IMG/VR virus record: IMGVR_UViG_3300046506_000286
Coordinates: 1 to 24,714 of that record
Source of the DNA: a virus
Strand: one strand, 5' to 3'
DNA: 24,714 nt
Of this stretch, positions 1 through 5,481 are shown one piece after another. A program made the translations under genes and the position numbers. Each line of letters opens with the position of its first letter. Position 1 is the stretch's first letter. The notes below the pieces were generated by a model that was not told the origin of the DNA, ran no database searches, and saw nothing but the letters and a program-made list of their open reading frames with translations.

Positions 1-673
1 GGATGGCGTCGAAACGTTCCTCCTGCTCCTCGTTACTCATCTCGAAGCCAATAAAAAGCGGGCGCTCCCCGTGCAGGTGCGCAGCCATGGCGGCCAACAA
101 CAGCAGAGTCGACTTACCGGCCTTCGGCGGGCCGACGAAGGTGACCAACTGCTCCTTCTGGAGGCCCTGGGTGGCCCTGTCGATCGTGTTGAAGCCGGTG
201 GGGATGCCCCGGAGCCCGTCGGGCAGGTCCTTGAGCGTGAGGTATCGCGCAAGACGCGCCTGGCCCGTCTCCGTCAGGTCGGTGTCGCGGGCGTTGGGGA
301 CCGCTGAGGCGATGTCCGCGAGGGTCTTGTGCAACGCCGCCATGGCAGCCAGCGCGTTGCCCTCCTCGTGGGCGTCGACCGAGTCGGCCAGGCCCTGCTC
401 CAGCAGGTCCAGGGTGTGCTGCTCGCGGAGCCGGTCGGTCAGCACCTGCATGCTGTCCTCGACCTTGACGAACCGGTACGTGGGGAAGTCGGTCTTGATG
501 GTGGCGAGGCTGGGGATCTCGCCGTACGTCGCCTTGTGCCGCAGGATCGCCTTGAAGACGGCCTTGTTGTCCGGGTCGCCGAAGAACTCGGCGGTGACGC
601 CCGCTTCCGCAACGTCGGTCAGGTCCTTGTCCTGGATGACGCGGGAGACGAGCAGCCGCTCAAAATCTGCCAC
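1..673 (-). CDS. Replicative DNA helicase, DnaB-like (partial, C-terminus off the left edge)
   Basis: This frame is open from a GTG at 673 to the window edge, giving about 224 residues. Residues 1-100 are helical and fit the DnaB N-terminal domain. A Walker A motif, GPPKAGKST, lies at about residues 181-189, followed by the LFIGFEMS segment that in DnaB-family RecA folds comes soon after it. DnaB-like helicases unwind DNA ahead of the phage replisome as hexameric rings. The start codon shares one base with the stop of the preceding gene (TAGTG), so translation is probably coupled. A helicase-loader-like ATPase and an initiator-like protein lie just upstream, which supports a replication role. 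Walker B and the arginine finger would lie outside the window, so activity cannot be judged. A RepA/gp4-type RecA helicase is the main alternative. Confidence 0.87.
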   Translation of the reverse strand, partial: MADFERLLVSRVIQDKDLTDVAEAGVTAEFFGDPDNKAVFKAILRHKATYGEIPSLATIKTDFPTYRFVKVEDSMQVLTDRLREQHTLDLLEQGLADSVDAHEEGNALAAMAALHKTLADIASAVPNARDTDLTETGQARLARYLTLKDLPDGLRGIPTGFNTIDRATQGLQKEQLVTFVGPPKAGKSTLLLLAAMAAHLHGERPLFIGFEMSNEEQEERFDAI

Positions 674-1131
674 TAGAGGGCCCCTATCAGGGTGGTGGGA
701 GCAGCGGGCAGAGAGCGGCCCTTGCTGCCGAAGATCAGGTGGTGTTCGTTGTCGAAGATCGCGGCGACGTCCGGCATGTAGGGCAGGCGCCTGGCCAGCC
801 GCTCAGGGGTCGTGGACCACACCCGGCCGATGGGAAGCCCCTCGGCGTCCAGGCGGGCCTCCAGTGGCTCGACAGCGTCCTCACCGAGGTAGGTGACGAC
901 GTCGACCGAGTACTTGAAGCGCCAGACGGTGTCCCAGATGACCCGGGCCAGCGCGTCATTGATCTCGTACGCGTCCACGGTCCGCTTGGCCATGCGAGCG
1001 CGGCGCCCGAACTTGCGGGCCACCAGCTCGTGCACGTACCCCTCGGGCTTCTCCGGCAGGACGCCGAGCATGCCTTCGTACGCGAGGACCAAGCGGGGGA
1101 CGACCTCGTTGGAGATGTCGCCGCCCTGCAT
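673..1131 (-). CDS. Hypothetical 152-residue protein of the replication module
   Basis: I do not recognise this 152-residue protein. It starts at an ATG at 1131 with GGAG eight bases upstream and ends in a TAG that overlaps the helicase GTG by one base. The N-terminal half is mixed helix with a basic patch (GRRARMAKR, about residues 42-50). The rest is mixed, with no signal peptide, membrane segment or obvious catalytic motif. Its position between a DnaC-like loader and a DnaB-like helicase suggests a helper in replication, for example an inhibitor, resolvase-like protein or loader partner. That is inference from context only. The start region is unusual: the ribosome-binding site lies in the 3' arm of a small hairpin (1138-1156), just downstream of a copy of the recurrent GGTATTAAG motif. 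Confidence 0.8.
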   Translation of the reverse strand: MQGGDISNEVVPRLVLAYEGMLGVLPEKPEGYVHELVARKFGRRARMAKRTVDAYEINDALARVIWDTVWRFKYSVDVVTYLGEDAVEPLEARLDAEGLPIGRVWSTTPERLARRLPYMPDVAAIFDNEHHLIFGSKGRSLPAAPTTLIGAL

Positions 1132-1137
1132 CAGGGT

Positions 1138-1156
1138 CGCTCCGCCTCGCGGAGCG
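1138..1156 (-). promoter_or_regulatory. Hairpin holding the ribosome-binding site of the 152-residue gene
   Basis: CGCTCCG (1138-1144) and CGGAGCG (1150-1156) form a perfect 7-bp stem with a 5-base loop. In the mRNA the GGAG ribosome-binding sequence (1143-1140) is inside the 3' arm, eight bases before the ATG at 1131. Folding would hide it, so translational control is possible. The effect is inferred. Confidence 0.5.
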
Positions 1157-1157
1157 G

Positions 1158-1166
1158 GGTATTAAG
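1158..1166 (+). repeat. Recurrent motif copy 1, GGTATTAAG, intergenic
   Basis: This exact copy sits between the helicase-loader gene and the 152-residue gene, 26 bases before the latter's ATG. It continues into the extended 13-bp core TATTAAGTCGGCT (1160-1172), shared exactly with the copies at 3075 and 5148. Confidence 0.7.
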
Positions 1167-1194
1167 TCGGCTGGCGTTGTAGGGAGTCAACAAA

Positions 1195-1851
1195 TCATGC
1201 TGCACGGCGATCTTCTCCAACCATCGTGATGGTGGTGAAGGCCCCCTGAATGAAGGAGGCCATGGACGGGTTGTAGAGGTCGCCCCACTTGCTCGGCGGG
1301 ACGTTCGAGGTGATGAGCGTCGGACGGGCCTCGCGGTGCCGAAGGCGCAGGAGCGCGTCCAGCTCGTTCTCGGCGTAGCCGGTCTTGGTCCGGTGCTCCT
1401 TGCCGACGTCGTCCAGGAGCAGCACGGGGGACGTACGGACCGAGACGAGGGTGTCTTCGATCTCCCACCAGCGGTGTGCGGCTTCCGGCTCCTTGCGGTC
1501 GGCCAGCCCACGCTGCTCGTTGGTCTGCTTGATGTAGTCGGCGTACGCGATGAAGTGCACCGGCACGCGGCGGGAGTGGTAGCACTCCAGGAGCGTGGCT
1601 GTGGCCAGCGAGGTCTTGCCGGTGCCAGGGGGGCCCACGAACATCAGGCCCTTCCCGATCTGGCTCCAGTCCTCCGGGTAGTTCGCGATGGGCCGCTTGT
1701 CGGTGACGTAGTGGTCCTGGAGGTTGCTCACGAACTCCTCACAGACGGTCTTGAACGAGGAGTCGCAGGAGGAAAGCCGGAGGTGCCGGTAGTAGGCGGG
1801 GATGCCGTACTCCTTGTAGCGCAGGGCGTGGACCCGGGGGTCGGTAGCCAA
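1195..1851 (-). CDS. DnaC/IstB-type helicase loader ATPase
   Basis: This AAA+ ATPase of 218 residues probably loads the DnaB-like helicase at the phage origin. Visible motifs are Walker A GPPGTGKT at about residues 73-80, Walker B LLLDD at about 144-148, and a sensor-1-like TLITSN at about 178-183. The size and order fit the DnaC/DnaI/IstB family. I chose the TTG at 1851 because AAGGAGG lies five bases upstream. The frame extends ten codons further to another TTG at 1881, but that codon has no ribosome-binding sequence before it. IstB transposition helpers look similar, but no transposase is nearby and the neighbours are replication genes, so a helicase loader is much more likely. Confidence 0.88.
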   Translation of the reverse strand: MATDPRVHALRYKEYGIPAYYRHLRLSSCDSSFKTVCEEFVSNLQDHYVTDKRPIANYPEDWSQIGKGLMFVGPPGTGKTSLATATLLECYHSRRVPVHFIAYADYIKQTNEQRGLADRKEPEAAHRWWEIEDTLVSVRTSPVLLLDDVGKEHRTKTGYAENELDALLRLRHREARPTLITSNVPPSKWGDLYNPSMASFIQGAFTTITMVGEDRRAA

Positions 1852-1901
1852 GGTGGCCTCCTTGATGTGGTGGTGGTTCAACGCTCAGGAGGCTACCACA
1901 G

Positions 1902-1911
1902 ATTACGGCTT
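1902..1911 (+). repeat. Leader decamer ATTACGGCTT, copy 1
   Basis: The same decamer recurs at 4517-4526, across the start of the AT-hook gene. Here it lies in the leader of the helicase-loader gene. In the mRNA sense it reads AAGCCGTAAT, which resembles the AGCCGACTTAAT core of the recurrent motif with bases missing. Significance is uncertain. Confidence 0.3.
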
Positions 1912-1937
1912 TAAGAACGCGTATCTAGGAAGACGTA

Positions 1938-1967
1938 AGGGGCGAGCCGCCGTAGCAGCCCGCCCCT
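1938..1967 (-). terminator. Stable hairpin with UACG tetraloop after the initiator gene
   Basis: In the minus-strand RNA, 13 base pairs (two of them G-U) close on a C(UACG)G tetraloop, a member of the very stable UNCG class. The hairpin starts six bases after the initiator stop codon and is followed by a pyrimidine-rich UACGUCUUCCU rather than a clean U-tract. It may be a weak terminator or a transcript-stabilising end between the initiator and loader genes. Confidence 0.55.
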
Positions 1968-1972
1968 GGGGG

Positions 1973-3049
1973 TCAGGACCAGTAGTCCGCGTCGTAGCGG
2001 GTGTCCTCCACCTGCTGGACCTTCTCGACCTTGCCCAGCCGCTCCGTCAACAGCCCACGGGCGCCGAGGAAGTCCTTCCAGGCCGGATGGTTCTCCGAAC
2101 GGTTCCAGGAGGACGACCAGTAGGTGATGATCATCTGCCGGATCACCTCCCGTTCCAGACCCTCCCGCATCCACCTGCCGAACTGCCCGGTGAGGGCTCC
2201 GAGGTTGACCGGGCCGGGTACCGGATGACCTACCTCCTTGGCCCGCGTCTCGAAGAAGTGGGCCAGGACCTCAGACGGCCGCTGGGAGCGCTTCTCACGG
2301 GGTCGCCGGACCGGAGGGGCCAGGTCGCCGTCCGAGGCCGGGAGATCGCCGTACAGACTGAAGGACGGGGTGTCCTCACCAAGGGCCTGGGCCACGACGA
2401 ACGCCGGGTCGAGTTCTTTCTCCGCCAGGGCGGCCTCCTCGGCCTGCTGCTTCCGGGTCTTCTTCCTCGGCCGGTAGACAGGCTTTACCGCGTCCCACCC
2501 TCGCCCGCCTGGCTTCAGTGAGGTCTCCTCAGCCTGGTCAGGATCTGACCGTGCCGACCGGCGCGGTGGAGAAGACGTAGTCTTCTCTATTTCTCTACTA
2601 CTACTAGTAGTTAGGTAGTTAGACAGTAGGGGAGCGCCTGAAAACCCGTCTTCGGAAGCACTCTCGGGAGTTGGTATATCCCAACTAGTTTCCGACGACT
2701 GGGAATCCGTCTCCGGAACCACCTCCGAAGTCGGGTTTTCAGGCTCCGGAAAGTCCCGCACGATCGTGACCGTTCGCCACAGCCACTTGCCCGACTCCTC
2801 GTCGCGGTACTGCTCCCGCTCCTGGTCCATGTAGCCCAGGTCCCGGAGTTCCTTGAGGGCGGTGCGCACAGCGTCGCGGCCCTCCTTACCGTGCGCGGGT
2901 AGGTCGGTGGTGCGGGTCTCCCAGTCGTCCGGCTTGGCCAGCAGGAAGGCCAGCACGCCCCGGGCCCGGAAGGACAGGCGGTGGTCGCATAGCGTCGAGT
3001 TAGGGATTGTTGTGTATCCCTTGGTGCGCTTGACGCGGAGGATGCTCAC
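1973..3049 (-). CDS. Replication initiator-like winged-helix protein
   Basis: This 358-residue protein begins at a GTG at 3049 with GGAG seven bases upstream. Residues 1-100 look like the helix-turn-helix or winged-helix region of phage replisome organisers: a basic start, LSFRARGVLAFLLAKPDDW, then TALKELRDLGYM. The middle is a disordered linker rich in Ser, Thr, Glu and Pro. Basic RPRKKTRKQ lies at about 190-200, and the C-terminal third contains a helical block ending in an aromatic segment (ITYWSSSWN, about 311-319). Such proteins bind the origin and recruit the loader and helicase, whose genes follow directly. The linker-coding DNA is packed with inverted and direct repeats, as in lambda O, where the origin is inside the gene. 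A transcription regulator is possible but less likely here. Confidence 0.72.
   Translation of the reverse strand: MSILRVKRTKGYTTIPNSTLCDHRLSFRARGVLAFLLAKPDDWETRTTDLPAHGKEGRDAVRTALKELRDLGYMDQEREQYRDEESGKWLWRTVTIVRDFPEPENPTSEVVPETDSQSSETSWDIPTPESASEDGFSGAPLLSNYLTTSSSREIEKTTSSPPRRSARSDPDQAEETSLKPGGRGWDAVKPVYRPRKKTRKQQAEEAALAEKELDPAFVVAQALGEDTPSFSLYGDLPASDGDLAPPVRRPREKRSQRPSEVLAHFFETRAKEVGHPVPGPVNLGALTGQFGRWMREGLEREVIRQMIITYWSSSWNRSENHPAWKDFLGARGLLTERLGKVEKVQQVEDTRYDADYWS
2569..2753. other. Candidate replication origin inside the initiator gene
   Basis: This stretch is locally AT-rich (2580-2625) and dense in repeats. GAGAAGAC and its complement flank GTA (2569-2587). A 12-bp palindrome ACTACTAGTAGT is at 2600-2611. 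TAGTTAG occurs in tandem (2608-2614, 2616-2622). A hairpin AGTTGG/CCAACT is at 2669-2686. A perfect 13-bp inverted repeat lies at 2636-2648 and 2732-2744. Iteron-like CTYCGGAA occurs at 2650, 2711 and 2744. All of this falls in the low-complexity linker of the protein. An origin role is inferred by analogy with lambda O. Confidence 0.45.
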
Positions 3050-3050
3050 T

Positions 3051-3070
3051 CGGCGGCTCCGAATCCGCCG
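3051..3070 (-). promoter_or_regulatory. Hairpin presenting the initiator gene's ribosome-binding site
   Basis: CGGCGG (3051-3056) and CCGCCG (3065-3070) pair around an 8-base loop. In the mRNA the loop contains GGAG, and the GTG start (3049) follows the stem by one base. The layout resembles that upstream of the 152-residue gene. A regulatory role is inferred. Confidence 0.45.
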
Positions 3071-3072
3071 TT

Positions 3073-3081
3073 GATATTAAG
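3073..3081 (+). repeat. Recurrent motif copy 2, GATATTAAG, intergenic
   Basis: This copy differs from GGTATTAAG at one base but keeps the full 13-bp core TATTAAGTCGGCT (3075-3087). It lies 23 bases before the initiator start codon and three bases before the hairpin that holds its ribosome-binding site. Confidence 0.65.
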
Positions 3082-3143
3082 TCGGCTCGACATGTTAGGT
3101 TCTTCCCATCTCGGGGTTTGTGGTGGGCCTCGGGGTGTGGTGG

Positions 3144-3202
3144 GCAAAAGCCCCCGGCAGTGAATTGAGGTCTCGAACCTCTTCAGCGCCGGGGGCTTTT
3201 GC
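3144..3202 (-). terminator. Strong intrinsic terminator after the AT-hook gene
   Basis: A perfect 15-bp stem (3144-3158 with 3188-3202) encloses an inner hairpin. The 3' arm ends in CTTTTGC on either strand, so it could act in both directions. It begins five bases after the stop codon of the AT-hook gene and separates it from the replication genes. The inner part in the mRNA sense, GAGGTTCGAGACCTC, mimics a tRNA T-arm, but there is no tRNA around it. Confidence 0.82.
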
Positions 3203-3207
3203 GTTAC

Positions 3208-4518
3208 TCACTCCGAGTCGAGTTCGAGGCCCTTCTCCTCGATCTCCGCCCGGGTCAGGTGTACGACCTTCTGTCCGGCCGGGATACGGCCACGGCCGCG
3301 ACGGCTGTAGTTGCCGTCCTCATCGACCAGGAACGCGAACGTCTTGGACTCGTCACGCGGACGGCCACGGCGACGGCGCCCGGAGGTCTGCTCCTCCTCC
3401 GGCTCCTCGGCCTTCTCTTCGGCCGCCTTCGGCTCCTCGGGAGCCTTCTTCTCTACGGTCTCCGGCAGGGTATTAAGCGCCTTGCGCAGCAGTTCGGTCA
3501 GCGGGCGCTCACGCACGTCGGCCTGATTGATGACTGCGTTGCGCTCGTCCTCCAGACGGAACGACTTGTAGGCACCCTCCAAAGCGGCACGCACGAGCAG
3601 GAGGTCGATCTCCGCGTCGGCGACCGGCTCGGACTTGCTCTGGACCTTCTGAGCGGCGCGGCTGATCTGCTGCTCCAGGTCCTCATCCTCCTGCTGCTCC
3701 TGGGTGTCCTGCTCGACCGGGTGCTCTTCCGGCTCCGGCTCAGGGTCGGCCTTGCGACCGCGACGGCCGCGCTTGGGCTCCTCCGTCTTGGGCTCCTCCG
3801 CCTTGGGGGCCTCTTCCTCCGGCGCCTCCTCGGTCAGCGGCTCCTCCTCCGGCTCGACCTCTTCGGGCTCGGCTCGGCGGCCACGGCGACGGCCGCGCTT
3901 GGGGGCCTCCGGCTCGGGCTCGGGCTCCGGCTGCGGCTCCTCCTCCGGCTCCTCGGCCTGCGGCTGCTCACCGAAGGAGATGTCGTCGAGTCCGGCGGTG
4001 AGGTCCTTGGCCTTGATGCCCGCCTGGTCGGCGGCGTCCAGGAGGAGTTCGGCTTCCTCGCTGCCCTCGTCGCCCCACAGCAGGATGACGTGGACCTCGT
4101 CGCCCACGCTGTCGGCCTTCTTCAGCAGGTCAACGACACCGGCCGTGACGTTGGCGACGTGGATGGTCTCCTCGGCGTCCTTGAGGAACTGCTCGGTGGC
4201 GCGGCTGCGCTTGTTGTCAGCGACGGCGACGTAGGGCAGGTCGGCCTTTTCGGCCCAGCCGAGGATCGCCTCCAGGCCGTCGGACAGGTGCTCCCGGGTG
4301 ATCGGGAAGATGAGGTTGACCTCGCGGTCGCTCGGCTCGAAGAAGCCGTCCTTGTCCTCGTCGCCGAAGCCGAGCCAGTCGTTGAGCAGGTCCTTGACGT
4401 TCTCGGGGTCGATGTCGGCGGAACCAGCGAAGGCCAGGGTGATGGGCTGCTTGCTCAAGTCTGCTCCAGTGTTGGTGTGGTGGCCGCCGTGATCGGCAAC
4501 AAGGAAGACCTTAGTCAT
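3208..4518 (-). CDS. Acidic protein with AT-hook-like motifs, putative DNA-binding
   Basis: I do not recognise this 436-residue protein. Residues 1-170 look like a compact alpha/beta domain (MTKVFLVADHGGHH at the start, later VHVILLWGDEG). Residues 175-290 are low-complexity, rich in Glu and Pro, broken by basic clusters KRGRRRGRR (about 205) and KRGRRGRK (about 248). A third cluster, GRRRRGRPRD (about 379-388), contains the RGRP core of an AT-hook, which in known proteins inserts into the minor groove of AT-rich DNA. Residues 390-436 form a small conserved-looking tail. I chose the ATG at 4518; a TTG at 4536 would place the start inside the preceding terminator's U-tract. One recurrent motif copy lies in the gene. 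A nucleoid-like or anti-silencing role is speculation. Confidence 0.72.
   Translation of the reverse strand: MTKVFLVADHGGHHTNTGADLSKQPITLAFAGSADIDPENVKDLLNDWLGFGDEDKDGFFEPSDREVNLIFPITREHLSDGLEAILGWAEKADLPYVAVADNKRSRATEQFLKDAEETIHVANVTAGVVDLLKKADSVGDEVHVILLWGDEGSEEAELLLDAADQAGIKAKDLTAGLDDISFGEQPQAEEPEEEPQPEPEPEPEAPKRGRRRGRRAEPEEVEPEEEPLTEEAPEEEAPKAEEPKTEEPKRGRRGRKADPEPEPEEHPVEQDTQEQQEDEDLEQQISRAAQKVQSKSEPVADAEIDLLLVRAALEGAYKSFRLEDERNAVINQADVRERPLTELLRKALNTLPETVEKKAPEEPKAAEEKAEEPEEEQTSGRRRRGRPRDESKTFAFLVDEDGNYSRRGRGRIPAGQKVVHLTRAEIEEKGLELDSE
3469..3477 (+). repeat. Recurrent motif copy 3, GGTATTAAG, inside the AT-hook gene
   Basis: This exact copy is read in the gene as ALNT, with codons CTT-AAT-ACC. 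Downstream bases (CGCC) do not match the extended core. Confidence 0.65.
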
Positions 4519-4526
4519 TACGGCTT
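4517..4526 (+). repeat. Leader decamer ATTACGGCTT, copy 2
   Basis: This second exact copy of the decamer at 1902-1911 overlaps the start codon of the AT-hook gene. In the mRNA it supplies AAGCCGTAAT, where the final AT begins the ATG. Confidence 0.3.
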
Positions 4527-4537
4527 CTAAAAGCAAG

Positions 4538-4564
4538 AAAACCCCGCTTGTCTAGCGGGGTTTT
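4538..4564 (-). terminator. Intrinsic terminator closing the tail/lysis block
   Basis: AAAACCCCGCT (4538-4548) and AGCGGGGTTTT (4554-4564) form a perfect 11-bp stem with a 5-base loop. In the minus-strand RNA it is followed by UUUUCUUGCUUUU, a good U-rich tail. It begins 15 bases after the stop codon of the 95-residue membrane protein. The U-tract ends only about ten bases before the AT-hook gene's ATG, leaving no room for a promoter between them. Confidence 0.85.
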
Positions 4565-4579
4565 GCTTGTGCTTGACAA

Positions 4580-4867
4580 TCAAGGAAGGTCGGGGACTCT
4601 CCGCCCGGTGTTCGGGTGCCTGCGAGGCAGGCGCAGGGAGGTCGCCTCGCCCCCGCTGCCTCGTACCTGCGCGTGCAGTACGGCTACGACTCCGGCAGCC
4701 GCCGCAGCGGCCAGCCACGGGCCGGGAACGCGCTGCGCCTCGTAGGCCAGGCCCACGACCACGGGAGGCTGAAGAGCAGCCGGTAGAGCGACGGGCAGGG
4801 CGTCGCGCAGCCACTCCCACGCGGTGAAGGTGGCGAAGGCGATCAGCAGCAGCCGGAACCAGTCCAT
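4580..4867 (-). CDS. Small membrane protein, possible second holin or lysis accessory
   Basis: This 95-residue protein starts at an ATG (4867) two bases after the stop of the upstream holin-like gene. Residues 3-20 (FRLLLIAFATFTAW) and about 50-66 (PWLAAAAAAGVVAVL) are hydrophobic enough for two membrane passes. The C-terminus is short, charged and proline-rich. The family cannot be named from sequence alone. The tight pairing with another membrane protein at the end of the tail block suggests a holin/antiholin pair or a lysis accessory. A longer frame overlapping it from 4527 has no comparable hydrophobic pattern and was not used. Confidence 0.62.
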   Translation of the reverse strand: MDWFRLLLIAFATFTAWEWLRDALPVALPAALQPPVVVGLAYEAQRVPGPWLAAAAAAGVVAVLHAQVRGSGGEATSLRLPRRHPNTGRRVPDLP

Positions 4868-4869
4868 GA

Positions 4870-5460
4870 TCAGATCGCCCTCGGGCCCAGGCCGCCCGTC
4901 TGCGGCTGTGGCTGCACGGGGACGGCGTTGTCGACGGCCGTGACGATGGCCGGGACGACAACGGGCTCGAAGTGCTGGACGACCGCGCCGACGACGGGGA
5001 TCTCCTCGGCCGCCTTGACGGCCTCCTCCACGCCGGACTGCACGACGTCGGTGCTCAAGGGGAAGTCATTGGTGATGCCCTGCTCGTCCTCGGCCAGCTC
5101 GGCCGCCTGCGCCACCTTGAAGTACCGCTCGACGTCGGCGCCGTGGGTATTAAGTCGGCTCTCGGCCTCGGACACGAACAGGTTCTGGAGCGCGCCGAAC
5201 CAGGAGTACTTCTTCAGCAGGGAGTGGTAGAACGCGGTGCCGGACAGCCAGGCCAGGAACGCAGCGATCACAGCGGGCGCCCACACGAAGTTCGACGGGT
5301 CGGCCTTGTAGGTGGCCAGCGAGCCGGTGGCGACGGCCAGCACGCCGTGCGCAAGGCCCTTGACGGTGGAGTTGGTCGACGGCTTGGTGAACACCGCCAC
5401 GATGGCGGGCAGGACCAGGCCGACGGCGAGGGCCGCCACGTCGGCGTAGTTGGTAAGCAT
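4870..5460 (-). CDS. Holin-like membrane protein
   Basis: This 196-residue protein starts at an ATG with AAGGA six bases upstream. Three hydrophobic segments lie in the first half: about residues 8-25 (VAALAVGLVLPAIVAVFT), 33-51 (VKGLAHGVLAVATGSLATY) and 59-80 (FVWAPAVIAAFLAWLSGTAFY). A hydrophilic, partly acidic C-terminal half follows. This resembles actinophage holins, which form holes in the cytoplasmic membrane to time lysis. It is placed directly after the minor tail genes, where lysis genes often sit. No separate endolysin gene is visible here. One recurrent motif copy lies in the C-terminal half (SRLNT). Another role in the membrane, such as superinfection exclusion, is possible. Confidence 0.65.
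   Translation of the reverse strand: MLTNYADVAALAVGLVLPAIVAVFTKPSTNSTVKGLAHGVLAVATGSLATYKADPSNFVWAPAVIAAFLAWLSGTAFYHSLLKKYSWFGALQNLFVSEAESRLNTHGADVERYFKVAQAAELAEDEQGITNDFPLSTDVVQSGVEEAVKAAEEIPVVGAVVQHFEPVVVPAIVTAVDNAVPVQPQPQTGGLGPRAI
5146..5154 (+). repeat. Recurrent motif copy 4, GGTATTAAG, inside the holin-like gene
   Basis: This exact copy carries the full extended core TATTAAGTCGGCT (5148-5160) even though it lies inside a coding region, where it is read as SRLNT. No further copy occurs for about 10 kb to the right. Confidence 0.7.
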
Positions 5461-5481
5461 GGGGATCCTTACGGGTCGTGG

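Noticed and set aside
1158-1166. CTTAATACC read as part of a T7-type promoter (TTAATAC...)
   Set aside because: Only seven bases agree; the sequence after TAATAC differs at every copy, so a T7-like promoter is not supported.
1527-1851. IstB helper of an insertion sequence
   Set aside because: The ATPase resembles IstB, but there is no transposase or terminal inverted repeat, and replication genes surround it.
3144-3202. tRNA gene suggested by a TTCGAGA T-loop
   Set aside because: No acceptor stem, anticodon arm or CCA end fits around it; the flanking 15-bp stem and T-run are a terminator.
4573-4578. TTGACA on the plus strand as a -35 box
   Set aside because: No acceptable -10 hexamer lies 16-18 bases downstream, and no plus-strand gene follows.
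4527-4961. Minus-strand 144-residue frame overlapping the small membrane protein
   Set aside because: It crosses the terminator and the holin-like gene's end, is Arg/Ser/Pro-rich without protein-like features, and competes with a better-supported frame.
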